Positions 1 through 7,651 of a DNA stretch of 39,981 bases are shown here, one piece after another. The stretch is from Flavobacteriales bacterium (GTDB lineage Bacteria > Bacteroidota > Bacteroidia > Flavobacteriales_D > Sanyastnellaceae), in assembly GCA_002862785.1 (NCBI GenBank), contig PKDZ01000056.1, positions 1-39,981 on the forward strand, written 5' to 3'. How positions within the stretch are numbered: position 1 is the stretch's first letter; every line of letters starts with the position of its first letter. Both the position numbers and the translations under genes were made by a program. Under the pieces are notes generated by a model, which searched no databases, had not been told where the DNA came from, and saw nothing but the letters and a program-made list of their open reading frames with translations.

Positions 1-375
1 GGTGTCCAGGAAGGTGGCCACACAATCGAGAGCATCGGAAATGGCGAGGTAACGGGCGGGGAGACAGAGGACATTGGCGTTGTTGTGCTCCCGGGCCAGA
101 CGAGCGATGTCCGGTCGCCAAGCAATGGCTGCCCGCACTTCCGGGTGCTTGTTGGCGGTCATCGCCACGCCGTTCGCGCTGCCACAGATCAAAATGCCCA
201 TGGTGCCTTCTGCCGCAACGCCTTCTGCAAGCGGGTGAGCATGATCCGGGTAGTCGACACTGGAGCCGTCTGGTGTGCCATGGTCGACGACTTCGATGCC
301 GCGATCGTTCAACCACGCCATCAGAGCAACCCTCAAGTCCCCAGCAGCATGGTCGTTTGCCAAGTGAATCCTCAT
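1..375 (-). CDS. rpiB: Ribose-5-phosphate isomerase B, 3' end cut by the window
   Basis: The first 125 residues can be read from an ATG at 375 down to the window edge with no stop. RpiB interconverts ribose 5-phosphate and ribulose 5-phosphate in the cytoplasmic pentose phosphate pathway. The start is diagnostic: N-terminal IHLANDHAAG with the Asp8-His9 phosphate-binding pair, then VDYPDHA, then ICGSANGVAMTANK carrying the family's active-site cysteine (Cys64), then REHNNANVLCLPAR. The family is normally about 145-150 residues, so only some 20-25 are missing. The common CGTGIG loop reads CGSANG here, a conservative variant. The gene points away from the candidate origin region to its right. 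Family identification is confident; RpiB-like sugar isomerases such as LacAB are less likely because the DHAAG and NNANVL motifs match RpiB. Confidence 0.93.
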   Translation of the reverse strand, partial: MRIHLANDHAAGDLRVALMAWLNDRGIEVVDHGTPDGSSVDYPDHAHPLAEGVAAEGTMGILICGSANGVAMTANKHPEVRAAIAWRPDIARLAREHNNANVLCLPARYLAISDALDCVATFLDT

Positions 376-826
376 GGTTGCAAGTTGCCTCTCGAACCCG
401 GATTTCGCGATACACAATCCATTGTGGATTCGCACCGATTTCTGTGCGTAACCCAAGCACAAAAAAATTTGGTGGTTTGGCCCTCTTGCCGGCTTGTCAA
501 AACGGACCGAAAATCTCGTTTGAAAACCCGTCCTGTTCTCCGATTCATCCCCACAGGATTTTCGTGGATGTCCACAGCCCATCCGCTCATCACTTGCTCC
601 ATCACCAGCTCATCCACAGTGGGAAACAAACCGTGGATATCCTCTTCATGTGTTTGAAGCCCACGCTTTTCCAATCGTGAACAATGCGTTCAAGAATCAT
701 CAAATTGTGTGGATGGACATCCACTCCAAATTCAGCGTGACCATCTTTTCCCCCGTTTCCACATCCCGATGACTATGATGGTTTCTTTTTTAGAAAAGAG
801 ATAGAGATATCGGTGCGGGGAAAATC
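376..826. other. Candidate replication origin: cluster of DnaA-box-like sites
   Basis: This 451-base stretch between divergent genes holds no convincing gene. It is dense in words resembling the DnaA box TTATCCACA on both strands: TGTGGATTC (423-431), CGTGGATGT (563-571), ATGTCCACA (568-576), TCATCCACA (610-618, eight of nine), CGTGGATAT (632-640), TGTGGATGG (708-716) and GTTTCCACA (755-763). Two are in inverted repeats: GTGGA-TG-TCCAC (564-575) and GTGGATG-GA-CATCCAC (709-724). An AT-rich patch at about 774-810 could be an unwinding element. By hand count C exceeds G over 361-780 (about 122 to 80), while the plus strand is G-rich in the genes further right, as expected at a skew switch. In Bacteroidota the origin need not lie beside dnaA. 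The alternative is a regulatory region for the MORN gene. Confidence 0.5.
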
Positions 827-2392
827 ATGATTTGGTCCCCTTTGCCGTTGGGATCGGTGTGGCAACTTGCAAGCATGTTCTGGCTCCGGATTTTTCCTCT
901 CGTCCTGCTCCTTTTCGTGGGAGTCTGCCAGGTGGCTGGACAGGATTCGACCCGGGTTCAATATCGCTTTCCTTCGGGTGAGGTGAGCAGTGAAGGCTGG
1001 CTTGTCAATGGCATCCCAGAGGGGTTCTGGCAATCGTATCACGAAGATGGTACTCGAAAGAGCGAGGGAAATCGCAGGCAGGGCCAGCTGGAAGGAGAAT
1101 GGATTTTCTACGATGAGCAGGGGCGTGTGGAGACGACCCTGCGGTACGAACAGGGGGTCAAGGAGGGCGAGGAGATCCGGTGGGACACCACGGGCGTGCA
1201 ACGGAGGATTCGGCCTTGGAACGCCGATGTCCTGGAGGGGGAGGAGCGGGTGTTGGATGACCGCGGCATAGTGGTGGCCACGATTCCTTGGACGAATGGT
1301 GTGAAGGAGGGTGTGGCCTTGGATTTTGCCCAGGACGAAGAGGAAGGTCCCGGTCGAATCATCCAACGATCAGGATACCGGGATGATTTGCTGCGTTGGG
1401 TGGAAGAGGTCAACCGTTTCGACGATCAAGGGAGGAAAACAGGAAAGTGGATGACGTTCTGGTCCAATGGTCGGATCCGGGAAGAAGGTCCATGGGAACG
1501 GGGATTGAAGGAAGGGGTGTTCAAACGATTTTCAAGACAAGGGGATTTGGAATCCACAGAAACATGGCACCGGGGTGAGCTGGTAGAGGATGCGCCAGAG
1601 GCTGTGGTGTTGGATGTGAGGAAGACGTTTCATTCCAATGGTGAGGTTTCTCGATCTGGACCTTGGCGGGAGGACACACCCATGGGCACTCACCGGTTTT
1701 ACGATGAGACGGGGCATTTGGTGGAGGTCAAGGTCTTTCGTGACGGCGTGTTGACCGCGACGGGCATGCTGGATAGCCTTGGTCGACGAACGGGTCCGTG
1801 GACAGAGTTTTGGCCGGAAGGAGAGTTGAAGGCGTCAGGGCCATATGCGGAAGGATTGCGCAACGGAGAATGGCAGTTTTTTGCCCGGGATGGTCGGCTG
1901 GAACAGGAGGGAGGGTACCGGGCAGGCCAGTGGCATGGCCGGTGGATCTGGTATCACCTGGATGGGGCCAAGCACCGCGACGAGCGCTATCGGAAAGGCA
2001 GAGAAGACGGAGAATTCACGGAATGGTCGGCCTCCGGAGAGGTCTTGGCCATCGGCTTGTATGAGCGTGGACGGAAGCAGGGCCCTTGGGTTGAACACGT
2101 CAACGATGATCGGCGTGAAGGTGCTTATGTGGAGGGTGAGCGGGATGGCCAATGGGTCCATCGGAATTCGGAGGACCAGGTGGTGTTTGAAGGTGCTTTC
2201 GTTGCGGGGATTCCAAGCGGTGAGCATGTGGGGTATTGGCCGACGGGCATCCGAGAATGGGTGGGATCGTACAAGGGTGGTCTTCGCGACGGCAATTGGC
2301 GATATTTCGACGGTTCTGGGAATGTGACACTGATTCGGCAGTATGACGCCGGTCGGATTGTCAAGGTGAACGGAACCAAAACCGATCGATGA
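827..2392 (+). CDS. Secreted MORN-repeat (YwqK-like) protein
   Basis: A 521-residue protein with an N-terminal signal sequence followed by about a dozen or more imperfect repeats of roughly 23 residues of the type G-x-W-x-x-[YF]-x-x-[DN]-G-x-x-x-x-x-G-x-Y-x-x-G-x-x-x-G. This is the MORN_2/YwqK repeat typical of exported Bacteroidota proteins; repeats of this type form an elongated beta sheet, and no enzymatic motif is visible. The ATG at 827 is the longest start; the internal ATG at 875 would begin directly with MFWLRIFPLVLLLFVGV and gives a more typical signal peptide, so it is a credible alternative. The stop lies one base before the start of the next gene, a PAS histidine kinase, suggesting translational coupling. 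The YwqK 'antitoxin' label found in databases should not be taken as a function here. Confidence 0.82.
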   Translation: MIWSPLPLGSVWQLASMFWLRIFPLVLLLFVGVCQVAGQDSTRVQYRFPSGEVSSEGWLVNGIPEGFWQSYHEDGTRKSEGNRRQGQLEGEWIFYDEQGRVETTLRYEQGVKEGEEIRWDTTGVQRRIRPWNADVLEGEERVLDDRGIVVATIPWTNGVKEGVALDFAQDEEEGPGRIIQRSGYRDDLLRWVEEVNRFDDQGRKTGKWMTFWSNGRIREEGPWERGLKEGVFKRFSRQGDLESTETWHRGELVEDAPEAVVLDVRKTFHSNGEVSRSGPWREDTPMGTHRFYDETGHLVEVKVFRDGVLTATGMLDSLGRRTGPWTEFWPEGELKASGPYAEGLRNGEWQFFARDGRLEQEGGYRAGQWHGRWIWYHLDGAKHRDERYRKGREDGEFTEWSASGEVLAIGLYERGRKQGPWVEHVNDDRREGAYVEGERDGQWVHRNSEDQVVFEGAFVAGIPSGEHVGYWPTGIREWVGSYKGGLRDGNWRYFDGSGNVTLIRQYDAGRIVKVNGTKTDR

Positions 2393-2393
2393 G

Positions 2394-4634
2394 ATGAGCC
2401 GCGACAACGCGAGAGGAGTAGAGGGGTGGCCGGACGGCTGGATGGACCGGCTTCCGTCGGCGATTGTCCTGGTGCGCGATGGCCGGGCAATTCGGGCCAA
2501 CCGACACGCCATCTTTTTGTTTGGATGGAAAGGGGGTCTTCCTGAAAACCCGGACTGGTTCGAGGGTGGGTGGCTTCAATGGAGAGAGGAGGACCGCACG
2601 TATCTCGATGTCCGGTGGGAGTGTGTTCCCGTGGTGGATCGAAGGGTTCTGCGTCTAGAGCTGCAGGCCATGCGGTCAGCTGGGGAACCGTTTCATGTGG
2701 AATTGCGGCTGTCGCCTGGTCCGGATGCCACAGATCTCGTGCAGATCTCGGACATCAGTGAATCGAGATACCGTCAACAAGCTCTGCAGGATCGGGAAGC
2801 ACACTATCGCAGGCTCAATGACATCGCGCAGGAGGCCATCGTCCAAGTCAAGGATGATGTGGTTCTCGACGTCAATTCCCGTTTTCTGGCCATGATCGGA
2901 GTGGACCACCGCGAGGAGGTCATCGGCGATCCGGTGACGCAACTGGGCCTGAAGAGAATTGGAAACTTGGAGCCCATCGACGGCAGCGGCGTCTTTGATC
3001 GCGGTGACTGGATGATGCAGAACCGCAATGGAGAGGTGTTGAATCTCGACATTGGAAAGGGTCGCCTGGAGGATGGTTCTGAGGTGTGGATGATGTACGA
3101 CATCTCGGATCGGAAACGCATCGAATACGACTTGATTCAGGAACGGGAGCGGTTCCGTTTGCTCGTGCAGAGCTCCCCCAATGGCATTCTGATCTTGGTC
3201 GATGATCTCGTGCGGTATGCCAACCCTGTGGCGGCATCGCTTTTCAAAGGGGTGTCCCCCGCCTTGGAAGGAGTGAGGTTTGAATCGATGTTCCCCGATG
3301 AACATCGAAAGCGGATTCTGCACAGCTCTACAGAAGCCCGGCAGGGCCGGAATGTGGAAGAATGGGAGCTGGAATTGCCAGGCAATGGGAAGCGGATTAC
3401 ACTGAAGTGGAGGTTGACGATTTTCGATGGGCAGCCCGCAGTTCAGGTCAACCTCTCAGACGTCACGGACCGCCACTCGCTTATGCAGGAGCGGATTCGG
3501 GCGGAGGTCGCGGAGGAAGCCAACCAGCAATTGACCCAGCAGATTGAACAGCGGATTGCAGCTGAGGCGGCCTTGCACAGCGCAACGGCGAGGATGCGGA
3601 GCATCGTGGAATCCGGAGAAGACTTCATCATTTGGACGGAAACGGCGGACCATGTCGTGACCAGCGCCAACCGCAATTTCATGACGTGGTTGGGAGAGTC
3701 GGGAAGTGGTGGGGAGAACCTGCCGGAATTGAGTCGACTGCTCGCAGGGCAGGTGGACCAGAGCCAGGAGTGGAATGGATTTGATCTCGGTGACCGCTTC
3801 ACACGCGCCCTGAATGGGACCCCCCAACGCTTTGAATGGGCCATGGGTCCTGACCGGGAAGAAGGGGAGAGGCGGTGGCTTCAATTGTTCCTCAACCCCA
3901 TCGAGATGGTTGAAGGAACACCGGAAATCAGCGCCATAGCGTACGACATCACCGAGCGCAAACGCATCGACCGGGCGATTCGGGGCGCATTGAAGGAGAA
4001 GGAAATCCTGCTCCAGGAGGTTCACCACCGGGTCAAGAACAACCTGCAGATTATCAACTCCATCCTGAACCTCCAGAAGAAATTTGTGCAGGACAAGAAT
4101 GCCATCGTGGGTTTGGAGGAAATCCAGAACCGGGTGTCCACGATGAGCATCATCCATGAGACGCTCTATCAGAACACGGATGTATCGAACATCGGCTTCC
4201 CGTCGTATCTCACCCGCATTGCCGGCAACATCATTCAGGGATATCAGTCCGAGACGCGGGTGGAGTTGATCACCGACCTCGATGACGTCCAGGCTCCATT
4301 GGATCAGGCCATTCCGTGTGGACTCATTTTGAATGAGTGGGTGTCGAATGCGATGAAATACGCGTTTGAAGGCCGAGAGAGCGGGACGATTTCAGTTGGA
4401 TTGAAAGCGGTAGAGGTCGAAGGAAAGCCCGATGAGGAGGAGATTCAAATCGAGGTGAAAGACGATGGTGTTGGGCTTCCGGAAGGCTTTGATTGGAGTG
4501 GGCGGGACTCGCTGGGGTTGTACCTCGTGCAGGCGCTAAGCGAGCAGCTGGACGCCGAACTCTTGGCGGAAAGTGACGGAGGAACGCGCTTTTTGGTTAG
4601 CTTTCGGCGGCCAAAAAGCCTGTTTGACGGTTGA
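2394..4634 (+). CDS. Cytoplasmic multi-PAS sensor histidine kinase (HisKA_2 type)
   Basis: A 746-residue kinase with no membrane segment. Reading from the N-terminus, four PAS-like segments can be seen, beginning near residues 20 (LPSAIVLVRDG), 140 (REAHYRRLNDIAQEA), 250 (ERFRLLVQSSPNGIL) and 400 (ARMRSIVESGEDFIIW), with a predicted coiled coil at about 360-400 before the last. The dimerisation and phosphoacceptor segment EVHHRVKNNLQIINS is HisKA_2, with the phosphoacceptor at His544 (or 545). The ATPase domain carries LNEWVSNAMKYAF (N box), DDGVGLPEGF (G1) and SLGLYLVQAL (G2). It presumably autophosphorylates in response to a cytoplasmic signal read by the PAS domains, with the LytTR regulator 60 bases downstream as its likely partner. 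The start codon follows the MORN stop by one base. The ligand is unknown. Confidence 0.92.
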   Translation: MSRDNARGVEGWPDGWMDRLPSAIVLVRDGRAIRANRHAIFLFGWKGGLPENPDWFEGGWLQWREEDRTYLDVRWECVPVVDRRVLRLELQAMRSAGEPFHVELRLSPGPDATDLVQISDISESRYRQQALQDREAHYRRLNDIAQEAIVQVKDDVVLDVNSRFLAMIGVDHREEVIGDPVTQLGLKRIGNLEPIDGSGVFDRGDWMMQNRNGEVLNLDIGKGRLEDGSEVWMMYDISDRKRIEYDLIQERERFRLLVQSSPNGILILVDDLVRYANPVAASLFKGVSPALEGVRFESMFPDEHRKRILHSSTEARQGRNVEEWELELPGNGKRITLKWRLTIFDGQPAVQVNLSDVTDRHSLMQERIRAEVAEEANQQLTQQIEQRIAAEAALHSATARMRSIVESGEDFIIWTETADHVVTSANRNFMTWLGESGSGGENLPELSRLLAGQVDQSQEWNGFDLGDRFTRALNGTPQRFEWAMGPDREEGERRWLQLFLNPIEMVEGTPEISAIAYDITERKRIDRAIRGALKEKEILLQEVHHRVKNNLQIINSILNLQKKFVQDKNAIVGLEEIQNRVSTMSIIHETLYQNTDVSNIGFPSYLTRIAGNIIQGYQSETRVELITDLDDVQAPLDQAIPCGLILNEWVSNAMKYAFEGRESGTISVGLKAVEVEGKPDEEEIQIEVKDDGVGLPEGFDWSGRDSLGLYLVQALSEQLDAELLAESDGGTRFLVSFRRPKSLFDG

Positions 4635-4694
4635 AGCTCGCGCTTCCATCGAACGATTCGACGGGTTGGCCCCAAACCTGAACCCACCTGAACC

Positions 4695-5444
4695 ATGTCG
4701 ATCAACATTTTGGTCACCGAGGACGAAAGCATCGTCCGGAAGGACATCGAGCAGACCCTCGAAAAGATTGGATACAATGTCGTTGCGACGGCGGACAACG
4801 GGGAGGACGCCATTGATTTGGCCGTCCGCCACCGACCCGATGTTGTCCTCATGGACATCATGTTGAAAGGAGACATGAACGGCATTGCGGCTGCCGAGGA
4901 AATCAAGCGCACCCTCGACGTGCCGATCATTTTCTTGACGGCTTACGCGGACCGCAGCACCCTGGGGGAGGCCAAGCTAGCGGAGCCCCACGGGTACATT
5001 CTCAAGCCGTTCAAGGACGTTGATTTGCAGACGAGCATTGAGATGGCCCTGCACAAGTTTGCCAAGGAGCAGGAGGCCCGGCTGGAGAACGAATTCCTCC
5101 GGAACATGGCCGAACACAAGGAAACGGCCGAGTACCTGTTTGTCAAGAACCGGAGCCGATTGATGAAGATCGACTACGATGAGCTGCTGTTCATCGAGGC
5201 CCTCAAGGATTATGTGGTCGTGCACACGCCCGAGCAGAGTTTCACGATCCACAGCACCATGAAAGACGTGGAGAACAAGCTCAATGAGCGCCGTTTCATG
5301 CGGGTCCACAGGAGTTACATCGTCAACCTCGACGCCATCCACAGCATCAAGTATTCCATGATCCAGGTCAAGGGCATGGAGAAGGAGATTCCGATTGGAG
5401 GCAGTTACAAGGACATCCTCGCGAGCCGGATCAACCTTCTGTGA
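4695..5444 (+). CDS. LytTR-family response regulator
   Basis: A 249-residue two-domain regulator. Residues 1-120 form a receiver domain with the acidic pair Glu9-Asp10, phosphoacceptor Asp54 in VLMDIML, switch Thr82 and conserved Lys104 in YILKPF. A helical linker follows (about 121-145), and residues 146-247 form a LytTR DNA-binding domain, recognisable from LFIEALKDYVVVHT, FMRVHRSYIVNLDAI and the closing IPIGGSYKD. LytTR proteins bind direct repeats in promoters through beta-strand contacts. The gene follows the PAS kinase by 60 bases on the same strand, and the HisKA_2 and LytTR pairing is common, so the two probably form a two-component system. Its target genes are not indicated; the upstream MORN gene is one guess. 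A strong terminator closes the unit. Confidence 0.94.
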   Translation: MSINILVTEDESIVRKDIEQTLEKIGYNVVATADNGEDAIDLAVRHRPDVVLMDIMLKGDMNGIAAAEEIKRTLDVPIIFLTAYADRSTLGEAKLAEPHGYILKPFKDVDLQTSIEMALHKFAKEQEARLENEFLRNMAEHKETAEYLFVKNRSRLMKIDYDELLFIEALKDYVVVHTPEQSFTIHSTMKDVENKLNERRFMRVHRSYIVNLDAIHSIKYSMIQVKGMEKEIPIGGSYKDILASRINLL

Positions 5445-5476
5445 ATCAGAAGGAAAACGAAGACACAGACAAAAAG

Positions 5477-5505
5477 AAACCCCGGGCCGAGACCCGGGGT
5501 TTTTT
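5477..5505. terminator. Bidirectional intrinsic terminator
   Basis: A perfect 10-base-pair stem (5477-5486 with 5493-5502, core CCCCGGG/CCCGGGG) with a six-base loop, overlapped and followed on the plus strand by six T (5500-5505). On the minus strand the same hairpin is followed by TTTCTTTTTG. It therefore ends both the MORN-kinase-regulator unit and the converging tRNA-Asn transcript. Confidence 0.92.
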
Positions 5506-5506
5506 G

Positions 5507-5583
5507 TGGCTCCCCCACCTGGACTTGAACCAGGGACCTACTGATTAACAGTCAGTCGCTCTAACCAGCTGAGCTATAGGGGA
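5507..5583 (-). tRNA. tRNA-Asn (anticodon GTT)
   Basis: Read on the minus strand the sequence folds as a cloverleaf: acceptor TCCCCTA pairing with TGGGGGA, D arm with AGCTCAGCTGGTTAGAGC, anticodon stem CTGA/TCAG around the loop CTGTTAA (anticodon GTT), and T arm CCTGG-TTCAAGT-CCAGG. The discriminator is G and the 3' CCA is encoded (5507-5509). The bidirectional terminator lies immediately downstream and a well-formed promoter upstream. A six-base-pair hairpin (5592-5597 with 5602-5607) sits in the 5' leader. Confidence 0.97.
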
Positions 5584-5611
5584 ATGCTCAACCCTTCTTT
5601 CGAAGGGAGCG

Positions 5612-5642
5612 CAAAGATACACGATGTTCCCATTTGGTGCAA
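5612..5642 (-). promoter_or_regulatory. Bacteroidota-type promoter of tRNA-Asn
   Basis: On the minus strand TTG (5642-5640), a 20-base gap and TATCTTTG (5619-5612) match the Flavobacterium promoter form TTG-N17-23-TAnnTTTG exactly. The predicted start site falls near 5605, about 22 bases before the mature tRNA. Confidence 0.85.
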
Positions 5643-5668
5643 TGGACAGGGGGGCGCAGCACGTCCTG

Positions 5669-5676
5669 TACCTTTG
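5669..5676 (+). promoter_or_regulatory. -7 promoter element of the sugar kinase gene
   Basis: TACCTTTG matches TAnnTTTG exactly and ends 17 bases before the ATG at 5694. No TTG is present at the right upstream distance, so only the -7 element can be supported. Its position argues against the longer reading frame starting at 5634. Confidence 0.65.
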
Positions 5677-5693
5677 CGGCCTTCATTCGCATC

Positions 5694-6656
5694 ATGAGCT
5701 GGAATTCTTCCTCCATCGTGGCCGTCGGGACGGTCGCTTTCGACTCCATCAAAACCCCATTCGGTGAGCGTGAGCGCATCGTAGGCGGTGCAGGAACCTA
5801 CATTGGATGGTCGGCCACTCGCCTTGGTGTGGGGGCGGGCTTGGTCAGTGTCATCGGGGAGGACTTCCCGAAGGCAGAATTGGAGGCCATGACGTCAGCG
5901 GGCATGGGCCTCGACGGCGTGGAATGTCCAGAAGGGGGAAAGAGCTTTTTCTGGGCTGGATCCTACCACGAGGACATGAATGGCCGCGACACGTTGGCCA
6001 CGGAGCTCAATGTGCTTGCGGATTTCAAGCCGGTCATCCCAGCGGCTTGGCGTCAAGCGAAGTGGCTCATGCTCGGCAACATTGACCCAACTTTACAAGC
6101 ATCCGTCCTCGATCAAATGGAGGCGCGCCCTGAGCTCGTCGTGCTGGACACCATGAACTTCTGGATGGACATCGCCCTCGAGCCGCTCAAGGCGGTCATC
6201 GCCCGAGTGGATGTGCTGACCATCAACGATGAGGAAGCGCGTCAACTGAGTGGAGAACGCAGCCTCGTTCGCGCGGCCAAGGCGATTCTCGCCATGGGCC
6301 CTCGCTATTTGATCATCAAGAAGGGGGAGCACGGCGCGTTGCTGTTCCATCACCAGGACGGGGAGTTGGTCACGTTCTTCTGTCCAGCTCTGCCGCTGGA
6401 GGATGTGGTGGATCCGACGGGCGCGGGAGACACGTTTGCCGGGGGCTTCATTGCCCATGTGGCGCGGATCGGCTCGACAGATTTTGAGACCCTCAAGGAG
6501 GGTGTCGTTGTGGGCAGTGCCTTGGCGAGCTTTACCTGCGAATCCTTTGGAACCGAAGGCATTCGTGCAGTGACCGGAGACCGGCTCGAGCAGCGCGTGA
6601 AGGCGTTTCGGAACATGATGTCTTGGACGGCCTCCGCCGTGGTCACGACGACCTGA
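5694..6656 (+). CDS. PfkB/ribokinase-family sugar kinase
   Basis: A 320-residue cytoplasmic kinase of the ribokinase fold. It begins with the family's first strand (VAVGTVAFDSIKTPFG) and the GGAGTY substrate-binding motif, and carries the C-terminal signature DPTGAGDTFAGGF with catalytic base Asp246. It probably transfers the gamma phosphate of ATP to a sugar or nucleoside hydroxyl; the exact substrate cannot be read from sequence. This N-terminal pattern is a conserved, uncharacterised Bacteroidota subfamily. The reading frame extends upstream to 5634, but the ATG at 5694 is preferred because homology begins there and a TACCTTTG promoter element lies between the two. The 3' end abuts the converging M23 peptidase gene with no gap. 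Confidence 0.9.
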   Translation: MSWNSSSIVAVGTVAFDSIKTPFGERERIVGGAGTYIGWSATRLGVGAGLVSVIGEDFPKAELEAMTSAGMGLDGVECPEGGKSFFWAGSYHEDMNGRDTLATELNVLADFKPVIPAAWRQAKWLMLGNIDPTLQASVLDQMEARPELVVLDTMNFWMDIALEPLKAVIARVDVLTINDEEARQLSGERSLVRAAKAILAMGPRYLIIKKGEHGALLFHHQDGELVTFFCPALPLEDVVDPTGAGDTFAGGFIAHVARIGSTDFETLKEGVVVGSALASFTCESFGTEGIRAVTGDRLEQRVKAFRNMMSWTASAVVTTT

Positions 6657-7523
6657 TCAATTTTGGAGTCGGATTCGGAGGGCCGGATTGACAGCGGCTC
6701 CGGATTCCCACCACTCGAAGTGGAGGTGGGGGCCCGAACTGTGGTCTCCGGTGTTGCCGATGATGGCGATGGGCTCACCCTGTGCGACCCGGTCCCCCGA
6801 GGCGACCAGGGTCCGGTTGTTGTGCATGTAGACGGAAACACGGTTGCGTTCGTGTTGCACCATGACGGTGTGGCCTCCACCGGAGGTGAACCCCGCGAAA
6901 ACCACGGTGCCACCTCCCACGGCTTTGACAGGCGTGTTTTCCGGTGCCACGAGATCCACTCCCCAGTGGCCGATGCCGGGGTTCCATTCTGAGGAGATGG
7001 TGCCCTCGACTGGGGGCATCCAAAGACCGGATTCGCTGAGGGCGTTGGGACGGTTGACTGCGAAAGCGTCTTCCTCTTCGACTCGTTCGCGGAGGCCGTC
7101 CAAAGCGGTCGTTGGTGGGGCGTCGAGTTGGTCGGAGGCATCGGCATCAGGAACGGCGAGGTCTGGGGTGACGGCCAGAGCGCCTGCTGGAAGGTCGCCG
7201 GAGAGAATGGCCCGCAGGTTGTCGAGATAGCGGGACTGGCGGTCGAGGATGGTGGTCAGTGAGTCGGCGGCCCGCCAGGAGTCCGCCTGCATGGCTCGGG
7301 TCTCGGAGGCGACATATCCAGGCACGACCCGCTCCTTCAATGGGGTTAGGGCCACCAGCGCGTAAGTGATGAGGGAGACGGTCAGGATGGACAGCGCGGC
7401 GAGGAACCGGAGTTGGTTCGGCTGGACGCGCATGGACCAGTACTCCGCGAAGGTGCCCTCCTCCTGCAGGATGAGCTTGAACCGTTTGGGCGGTGTGGGT
7501 TCGGACGGGGGGACCTTGGACAT
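6657..7523 (-). CDS. M23-family membrane-anchored peptidase
   Basis: A 288-residue protein with a short cytoplasmic N-terminus (FKLILQEEGTFAEYWSMRV), one transmembrane helix at about residues 38-60, a variable linker and a C-terminal LytM/M23 metallopeptidase domain. The zinc ligands are visible: His186 and Asp190 in HWGVDLVAP and His268 in GPHLHFEW, with His234 and His266 as catalytic histidines. Such enzymes cut peptide cross-links in peptidoglycan in the periplasm. A longer start at 7559 is possible, but a CATCTTTG promoter-like element at 7551-7544 lies inside that extension, so 7523 is preferred. The gene is divergent from porW, an arrangement familiar in Flavobacteriales. Confidence 0.9.
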   Translation of the reverse strand: MSKVPPSEPTPPKRFKLILQEEGTFAEYWSMRVQPNQLRFLAALSILTVSLITYALVALTPLKERVVPGYVASETRAMQADSWRAADSLTTILDRQSRYLDNLRAILSGDLPAGALAVTPDLAVPDADASDQLDAPPTTALDGLRERVEEEDAFAVNRPNALSESGLWMPPVEGTISSEWNPGIGHWGVDLVAPENTPVKAVGGGTVVFAGFTSGGGHTVMVQHERNRVSVYMHNNRTLVASGDRVAQGEPIAIIGNTGDHSSGPHLHFEWWESGAAVNPALRIRLQN

Positions 7524-7543
7524 CCTCTCTCGGATTGGTTGCC

Positions 7544-7551
7544 CAAAGATG
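7544..7551 (-). promoter_or_regulatory. -7-like element of the M23 peptidase gene
   Basis: CATCTTTG on the minus strand matches TAnnTTTG in all but the first position and ends 20 bases before the ATG at 7523. No TTG at the right spacing was found, so support is moderate. Confidence 0.4.
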
Positions 7552-7578
7552 GACGACAACGAAAGGATGCGCCATGAA

Positions 7579-7613
7579 TTTGTCTTCGGGGCGGCCGGAT
7601 TGCAATATTTTCG
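7579..7613 (+). promoter_or_regulatory. Promoter of porW
   Basis: TTTG (7579-7582), a 23-base gap and TATTTTCG (7606-7613) fit TTG-N17-23-TAnnTTTG with one mismatch (C for T). The predicted start near 7620 lies between two candidate start codons of porW and favours the downstream one at 7652. Confidence 0.6.
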
Positions 7614-7651
7614 CGGCTTCCGAGTTGGTCGCTCGGAACCCCGAGTCGAAC

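Noticed and set aside
827-2392. Reading the MORN-repeat gene as a toxin-antitoxin component because of its YwqK-like repeats
   Set aside because: The antitoxin label comes from an unrelated context; there is no toxin gene nearby, and the protein is exported.
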